From: Onishia taeanensis | Lineage (GTDB): Bacteria; Pseudomonadota; Gammaproteobacteria; Pseudomonadales; Halomonadaceae | Direction: 5' to 3' | DNA length: 64,000 nucleotides | Assembly (NCBI RefSeq): GCF_013349955.1 | Contig: NZ_JABVXC010000005.1 | Span: 169,963 to 233,962 of the forward strand | Program-made: the position numbers and the translations under genes | In this document: one piece after another, positions 59,405-64,000 of the stretch | Position numbering within the stretch: the first letter of the stretch is position 1 | How the letters are laid out: each line of letters starts with the position of its first letter | Notes under the pieces: generated by a model | The model's input: only the letters and a program-made list of their open reading frames with translations | What the model was told of the DNA's origin: nothing | Databases searched by the model: none

Positions 59405-60007
59405 ATGCGTGATGGTGCCAGCAAAACGAAAACGCTAAATAGGGCAGGGCCTTGGCATGGGTGGCCTGGCGTGCTCGGTGTTGCACTACTTCTCGTGCTC
59501 GCCGGTTGTGAAGGGAGTTCGGGTCCATCCTCCGGCGACGGGGACAAGGAGACAGCTTCTGCTCAGGCCCAGGTATCATCATCGTCCGCAGACACTTCTA
59601 CGGCTTCATCTGAACAGCCGGAGGCATTGTCCGAGTCCGTCACTGTGACCGTGACGACGCAGCTGACCGATGCGCGGCGCCTCGAGATGACGGGCCGTAC
59701 CAACCTGCCGGATCGAACCCGGTTGCTGGTGGTGCTTGAGCGCGAGGCCAGCGGCGTTAACTGGCAGGTGCGGACCGAGGTGGGTAATGGCCGATTCACC
59801 GCCGGGCCCTTGGGCCCAGGAAGCGGGCTGATCGCTGGGCGATATCTGATTCGTGTGTCGATGCCGGCGGCCGACGTACAGCCGTCGGCGGTCAAGGCGC
59901 GGGTTGGCGCTCGCGGTGAGCATTTGACCGGGCCTTTGGTCGCTCGATCGCCGCATGGGCTTGGCAATGTCATCGAGTATCGAAAGGAGTATCAGGTCGA
60001 GCAGTAG
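59405..60007 (+). CDS. Lipoprotein of unknown function
   Basis: A 200-aa lipoprotein: hydrophobic segment LGVALLLVLAGC with Cys35, a Ser/Thr-rich linker (40-80), then a beta-rich domain (LEMTGRTNLPDRTRLLVVLERE; GRFTAGPLGPGSGLIAGRYLIRVSMP). I recognise no named family; it resembles small immunoglobulin-like surface lipoproteins. ATG 59405 has GAGG upstream; starts at 59372 or earlier are possible. Confidence 0.65.
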   Translation: MRDGASKTKTLNRAGPWHGWPGVLGVALLLVLAGCEGSSGPSSGDGDKETASAQAQVSSSSADTSTASSEQPEALSESVTVTVTTQLTDARRLEMTGRTNLPDRTRLLVVLEREASGVNWQVRTEVGNGRFTAGPLGPGSGLIAGRYLIRVSMPAADVQPSAVKARVGARGEHLTGPLVARSPHGLGNVIEYRKEYQVEQ

Positions 60008-60400
60008 CGTCTCGTCGGCGCCTTAGCGCTTTGGCACACGCGACTTGAGGTGCGAGATATTCAGGTTCAGACGAGGGGAGTCAGGGCGGAAGTCTTTGCC
60101 CGAAAGGACAGTATTGGGGGATAAAAAATAGGCGGGAAATAAAAAGTACTGGCGGATAAAAGAAATGCGTGCCGGTCGCGCCGGTCACGCAAAAAAGAAA
60201 TGCACTGAAGGCGACATCCAGGCGATGGCGGGATTGCCGCGCCTGATGACGTTGACGTGGCCAAGGAGGTAATGGGTGCCTGCCTTGGACACGCCAGGGC
60301 AGTATAGTGAGTCGGCCTTTGCGGAATAAGAGGGTACAATCGAAAACTAGTGTTTCCATTTTGGAAACACTAGCTCGAACGTACCAGAAAGGAGTCGACG
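60008..60400. other. Intergenic upstream of LysR gene
   Basis: 393 bp without a gene. A-rich between 60110 and 60175, with a direct CCGGT pair near 60174-60188. The inverted repeat at the right end is listed separately. Confidence 0.5.
60347..60373. promoter_or_regulatory. 11-bp-arm inverted repeat at LysR promoter
   Basis: CTAGTGTTTCC (60347-60357) and GGAAACACTAG (60363-60373) are exact reverse complements around ATTTT, ending 27 bp before the LysR ATG. The likely operator for autoregulation (inferred). There is no T-run, so a terminator is less likely. Confidence 0.7.
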
Positions 60401-61297
60401 ATGGCTGTACTCGATGCACTCAGAGTCTTCGTTGAGGTGGTGAAGGCCGGCAGTTTCACTGCGGCCTCGCGTCGCTTGGGGATTTCCAAATCCATGGCCT
60501 CCAAGCGCGTGGCAGCGCTGGAAGATGAGCTGGGAGTCAATCTACTGCATCGTTCGACTCGCTCGCTGCACCTCACTGAGGCGGGGCAGATCTATTACGA
60601 GCACGGTCTGCGCATCCGCGAGGAGCTGGATGCCGCCGAGGCGCAGGTACAGTCGGTCACGGCCCGGCCGAGAGGCCAGTTGAAGGTCAGCGCTCAGGTC
60701 AGTTTCGGCTTCATGTACCTGGCGGAGCCGACCACCGCCTTCATGCGTCGCTATCCTGACGTGGCGGTGGAGATCCTGCTAGAGGATCAGCGCTTCGAGC
60801 CCATCGACGATGCCGTCGATCTGGCCATCCGCATGGGACCCTTGCCGCCTTCTAGCCTGGTCTCGCGCCCGCTGTGCAAGGTGGTCTATGGCCTCTATGC
60901 GGCGCCGGAGTATCTGGCGAGAGTCGCTGACCCCGTGCACCCCCAGGATATCCGCGACCACGACACTATCTTCTACGGCAACTATGACCTGGGCGCCCAT
61001 TGGCGCTTTTCGCTCAACGGCCAGCCGCTGGATATCGAACCGAACTCACGACTTGTCATCAACAACCTGCTGGGGGTGGTGGAGGCGGCCAAGGCCGGCT
61101 TCGGTCTTGCCTATCTGCCGACGTTTGCTGCCCGTTCGGCGGTGGCCGAAGGCCAGCTGGTGCCGCTGCTCCAGCCCTACTGGAACGAGCATGGCAGCAT
61201 GCTGGTGCTGTTTCGCTCGCGAAAGTATCTGCCGGACAAGACCCGCACCTATCTGGATTTCATCACCGACTGGTTTCGCGAAAATCTGGCGCTGTGA
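60401..61297 (+). CDS. LysR family transcriptional regulator
   Basis: A 298-aa LysR protein with HTH (LRVFVEVVKAGSFTAASRRLGISKSMASKRVAALE, about 7-41) and an effector domain (GQLKVSAQVSFGFMYLAEPTTAFMRRYP). It is of the CrgA/DmlR-like short-arm type. AAAGGAG precedes ATG 60401. It is convergent with the SDR gene, so its targets are not evident from context. Confidence 0.92.
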   Translation: MAVLDALRVFVEVVKAGSFTAASRRLGISKSMASKRVAALEDELGVNLLHRSTRSLHLTEAGQIYYEHGLRIREELDAAEAQVQSVTARPRGQLKVSAQVSFGFMYLAEPTTAFMRRYPDVAVEILLEDQRFEPIDDAVDLAIRMGPLPPSSLVSRPLCKVVYGLYAAPEYLARVADPVHPQDIRDHDTIFYGNYDLGAHWRFSLNGQPLDIEPNSRLVINNLLGVVEAAKAGFGLAYLPTFAARSAVAEGQLVPLLQPYWNEHGSMLVLFRSRKYLPDKTRTYLDFITDWFRENLAL

Positions 61298-61341
61298 AAC
61301 GCTCACTAAGGCCCGCCAGCTGATGCGCCAGGCAAGCGCTC

Positions 61342-62082
61342 TTACCAGGGGATCGGCTCTCCCGCCCAGTCCCAGAAGCTGCCGCTGTCGGCGGGAGTGC
61401 GGGCATCCATCACCTTGAGCATCCGCTCGGCGACGAAGTCAGCCGTGAACAGCTTGCCCTTGGGCACCCGCGCCTGGAAGGGCTTGGATAGTGTGGTATC
61501 GGTGGTGCCGGGGTGCAGGCTCAAGAGGATGGCCTGCTTGTTGAGGCGCTTGAGCTCGATGCTGGCACCCTTGATCAGCATATTGTGCGCCGCCTTGCTG
61601 GCGCGATAGGCATACCAGCCGCCCAGTTCGTTGTCGCCGATCGAGCCGACCCGCGCCGAAAGGCTGGCGAAGAGGGTGGGGTGCTTGCCCTTGAGCGACG
61701 GCGTCAGCGCCTGAAGCAGCATCGCTGGCGTGGCAGCATTGACGTGATAGAGATGCTCGATGGCAGCGAAGCTTAGCTCGTCGAGTTTCTTCTCCGGGAC
61801 GATGCCGCGCTGTTCGTCGTGCAGGGTGCCGATGGCATTGAATACCAGGTGCACCGCTGTGCCCGCCAGGTGGTCGGCCAGCGCGCCGAGGCCTTGGTCG
61901 GTTGTGACGTCGAGCGCTAGATGGGTGAGGCGCGGGTCGTCATGGTCAGGCATCTGACGTGAAACGGCGATCACGCGGCCCGGCCGGGGGCTTGCCAGCA
62001 GCGTTTTCAGCATGGCGCGGCCGATGCCGCCGCCCGCGCCGGTGATCACGGCCGTGAAGTCGTCGGGAAGATGCTTGAGCAT
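61342..62082 (-). CDS. Short-chain dehydrogenase/reductase
   Basis: A 246-aa SDR: cofactor motif TGAGGGIGR at 14-22, NAIG near 94, and the active-site YRASK near 155. It resembles the CsgA/YciK-like SDRs of unknown substrate. ATG 62082 was chosen, with AAAGG 8 bases upstream; ATG 62088 is an alternative. It is divergent from gltX. Confidence 0.88.
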   Translation of the reverse strand: MLKHLPDDFTAVITGAGGGIGRAMLKTLLASPRPGRVIAVSRQMPDHDDPRLTHLALDVTTDQGLGALADHLAGTAVHLVFNAIGTLHDEQRGIVPEKKLDELSFAAIEHLYHVNAATPAMLLQALTPSLKGKHPTLFASLSARVGSIGDNELGGWYAYRASKAAHNMLIKGASIELKRLNKQAILLSLHPGTTDTTLSKPFQARVPKGKLFTADFVAERMLKVMDARTPADSGSFWDWAGEPIPW

Positions 62083-62247
62083 GGTCATTGCCTTTGTTGT
62101 GAGCATGGGCATGGTGGAGGGCGAGAGAGCCAAGTCGAACAGATGTGGCTATGGACTCGGCGAGGCACGAATGATTCCCGGCTGATGGGGGGCGAGGGAG
62201 TGCGTATAATGCCCCACCAGGTTTCAACCACCCATGGATCGATCGAC

Positions 62248-63726
62248 ATGACCGTACGTACCCGTATCGCGCCGTCCCCCACCGGCGATCCCCACGTGGG
62301 CACCGCCTACATTGCACTGTTCAACCTGTGCTTCGCCCGCGCCCACGGTGGCCAGTTCATCCTGCGCATCGAAGATACCGACCGCGAACGCTCCACCGCA
62401 GAATCCGAGCGGATGATCCTCGATTCTCTGCAATGGCTGGGGCTGGATTGGGACGAGGGCCCGGATGTCGGCGGCCCCCATGGCCCTTACCGCCAGAGCG
62501 AGCGCGGTGATATCTATGCCGAATACGCCCAGAAGTTGCTCGAGGCGGGGCATGCCTTCAAGTGTTATCGCACCAGTGAGGAGCTCGATGAGCTGCGCGA
62601 GGCGCGCAAGGCCGCCGGTCAGCACATGGCGCTCAAGCCCGCCGACCTAGCGCTGCCCGCCGAAGAGCATGCGCGTCGCGAGGCCGAGGGCTGGCCCTAT
62701 GTGGTACGCATGAAGGTGCCCAGCGAAGGCACCTGCGTGGTCGAGGACATGCTGCGTGGCACCATCGAGGTCGAATGGACCCAGGTCGATGCACAAATCC
62801 TGCTCAAGTCCGACGGCATGCCGACCTACCATCTGGCCAATGTGGTCGACGACCACCTGATGGGGATCACCCATGTGCTGCGTGGCGAAGAGTGGATCAA
62901 CTCGGCGCCCAAGCATCAGCTGCTCTATGAGTATTTTGGTTGGCCGATGCCGGCCCTCTGCCACATGCCGCTGCTGCGCAATCCGGACAAGTCGAAGCTC
63001 TCCAAGCGCAAGAACCCGACTTCAATCAACTATTACCGTCGCATGGGCTTCCTGCCACAGGCCGTCACCAACTACCTGGGGCGGATGGGCTGGTCGATGC
63101 CTGACGAGCGCGAGAAATTCACCCTCGATGAGATGATGGCGCACTTCGATGTGCAGCGCGTCTCCCTCGGCGGCCCGGTCTTCGATCTGGAGAAGCTGAC
63201 CTGGCTGAACGGCGTCTATATCCGCGAGGATCTGGATGATGCAGCGCTGCTGGCCGCGCTGCGCGACTGGGCCTTCAACGAGGACTATGTCCGCCAGATC
63301 CTGCCTCAGGTACGCCCTCGGGTGGATACCCTGTCCCAGGTCATGCCGCTGGCCGGGCACTTCTTCTCGGGGCTGCCGGCCATCGATGAGTCGAGCTTTG
63401 CAAGCGTTAAGCTCGAGCGTGATGAGCTTGTCAAGCTGCTGCAGTTCCTGGTCTGGCGCCTTGAGGGTGTGACCCGCTGGGAAAAGGAGTCGCTGCTGGC
63501 TGAGGTGAAACTGCTGGGCGAGTACTTCGAGCTTAAGATGAAGGCCTTTCTGGCGCCGGTGTTCATCGCGATCACTGGCTCGGCGACCTCTACCTCGGTG
63601 ATGGATGCCATGGCTATCCTCGGTTCTGATATGACGCGCGCGCGTTTGCGCCACGCTATCGCTGTTCTCGGGGGCGTGTCGAAGAAGCAGGCCAAGCGTC
63701 TCGAGAAGGAATTTCGCGAGCTCTAG
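62248..63726 (+). CDS. gltX: Glutamate--tRNA ligase
   Basis: A 492-aa class I synthetase that charges tRNA-Glu. [22 protein letters not shown] carries the HIGH-type motif (4-25); SKLSKRKN near 250 is the KMSKS-type loop. Length and domain order are standard. ATG 62248 gives the usual start, though its ribosome-binding site is weak. A tRNA-Glu gene follows within 300 bp downstream. Confidence 0.97.
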   Translation: MTVRTRIAPSPTGDPHVGTAYIALFNLCFARAHGGQFILRIEDTDRERSTAESERMILDSLQWLGLDWDEGPDVGGPHGPYRQSERGDIYAEYAQKLLEAGHAFKCYRTSEELDELREARKAAGQHMALKPADLALPAEEHARREAEGWPYVVRMKVPSEGTCVVEDMLRGTIEVEWTQVDAQILLKSDGMPTYHLANVVDDHLMGITHVLRGEEWINSAPKHQLLYEYFGWPMPALCHMPLLRNPDKSKLSKRKNPTSINYYRRMGFLPQAVTNYLGRMGWSMPDEREKFTLDEMMAHFDVQRVSLGGPVFDLEKLTWLNGVYIREDLDDAALLAALRDWAFNEDYVRQILPQVRPRVDTLSQVMPLAGHFFSGLPAIDESSFASVKLERDELVKLLQFLVWRLEGVTRWEKESLLAEVKLLGEYFELKMKAFLAPVFIAITGSATSTSVMDAMAILGSDMTRARLRHAIAVLGGVSKKQAKRLEKEFREL

Positions 63727-63754
63727 GTCGCCACGATAAAGTTACCTAAGCATG

Positions 63755-63783
63755 TTGACGAGAGCGGGGCGTATCAGTAATAT
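63755..63783 (+). promoter_or_regulatory. tRNA promoter inside a 16-bp stem-loop
   Basis: -35 TTGACG (63755-63760), 17-bp spacer, -10 TAATAT (63778-63783), then a GC-rich discriminator typical of stringently controlled stable-RNA promoters. Bases 63759-63774 pair with 63782-63797 (16 bp including two G-T wobbles, seven-base loop), so the same DNA forms a strong hairpin at the end of the gltX transcript. Confidence 0.8.
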
Positions 63784-63805
63784 ACGCCTCGTTCTCGAGA
63801 GACAC

Positions 63806-63881
63806 GGGGCCTTAGCTCAGCTGGGAGAGCGCAACACTGGCAGTGTTGAGGTCAGCGGTTCGATCCCGCTAGGCTCCACCA
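63806..63881 (+). tRNA. tRNA-Ala (anticodon GGC)
   Basis: 76 nt including encoded CCA. Acceptor GGGGCCT pairs with AGGCTCC; D-arm AGCTCAGCTGGGAGAGC; anticodon stem-loop CAACA-CTGGCAG-TGTTG; T-arm GGTTCGATCC. Anticodon GGC reads GCC/GCT alanine codons. Confidence 0.97.
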
Positions 63882-63927
63882 ATCTCGCCCGGAATTATCA
63901 TTTCGGGAAAAGAACGGGTTTTGATGC

Positions 63928-64000
63928 GTCCCATTCGTCTAGTGGTCCAGGACACTGCCCTTTCACGGCAGTGACAGGGGTTCGAACCCCCTATGGGACG
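63928..64000 (+). tRNA. tRNA-Glu (anticodon UUC)
   Basis: GTCCCAT pairs with ATGGGAC; anticodon stem-loop CTGCC-CTTTCAC-GGCAG; T-arm GGGGTTCGAACCCC; discriminator G at 64000. The body is complete; any encoded CCA lies beyond the window. Probably co-transcribed with tRNA-Ala. Confidence 0.96.

Overview
The window looks like chromosome of a high-GC gammaproteobacterium, most likely a Halomonas-type member of the Halomonadaceae. That is inferred from overall GC, the recC-recB-recD operon, TAXI-type TRAP transport, a Cys-type SelD fused to an FAD oxidoreductase, and general protein character. No rRNA or species-level marker is present to prove it. Most of the window is ordinary core and housekeeping sequence. 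The first ~4.4 kb and a gene-poor stretch at about 57.0-58.9 kb look like accessory sequence.

Layout. (1) 1-4.4 kb: an AT-rich accessory islet downstream of recD. It holds a frameshifted DUF427 remnant, a large PHP + SMC/Rad50-like ATPase (TrlF-like), a decayed second copy of the recD 3' end, and an orphan protein that resembles GIY-YIG/T5orf172 nucleases. (2) 4.4-14.4 kb: recC-recB-recD on the minus strand, joined by ATGA start/stop overlaps. (3) 14.5-18.2 kb: a small conserved protein, a YfcE-type phosphoesterase, ArsB, Ogt, and a stop-containing N-terminal remnant of malonyl-CoA decarboxylase. (4) 18.4-28.1 kb: selO convergent with katG; a LysR regulator divergent from mmsA with a palindrome between them; an unknown 223-aa protein; ilvD. 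(5) 28.2-33.8 kb: a PhnCDE-like ABC transporter next to the SelD fusion, which together suggest selenium-oxyanion uptake and activation. (6) 34-39 kb: an orphan antitoxin-like HTH protein, YaeQ, and a TAXI TRAP operon (binding protein, DUF1850 protein, fused permease). (7) 39.2-46.1 kb: a YbaY-like lipoprotein, purEK, a YeiH-type exporter divergent from its LysR regulator, a YqfO-like protein, a fasciclin protein and a fructosamine-kinase-like protein.

(8) 46.2-54.7 kb: an alpha/beta hydrolase, then a TolC / periplasmic adaptor / RND pump set with its TetR regulator. Near-identical 16-18 bp palindromes lie upstream of the TolC gene, the adaptor gene and the TetR gene, so this looks like a self-contained, locally repressed efflux regulon. 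(9) 54.9-57.0 kb: an aspartoacylase-like protein convergent with dusA. (10) 57-60 kb: a gene-poor segment with one orphan gene, then a DksA-like zinc-finger protein and a lipoprotein. (11) 60.3-64 kb: a LysR regulator with an 11-bp-arm inverted repeat at its promoter, an SDR, gltX, and tRNA-Ala(GGC) and tRNA-Glu(UUC). The tRNA promoter is embedded in a 16-bp stem-loop.

No CRISPR array, intact insertion sequence, integrase or rRNA gene was seen. The best candidates for something new are the PHP-ATPase / GIY-YIG-like islet beside recBCD, with its recD-end duplication, and the selD-linked ABC transporter. Percentages and counts were made by eye or by hand.
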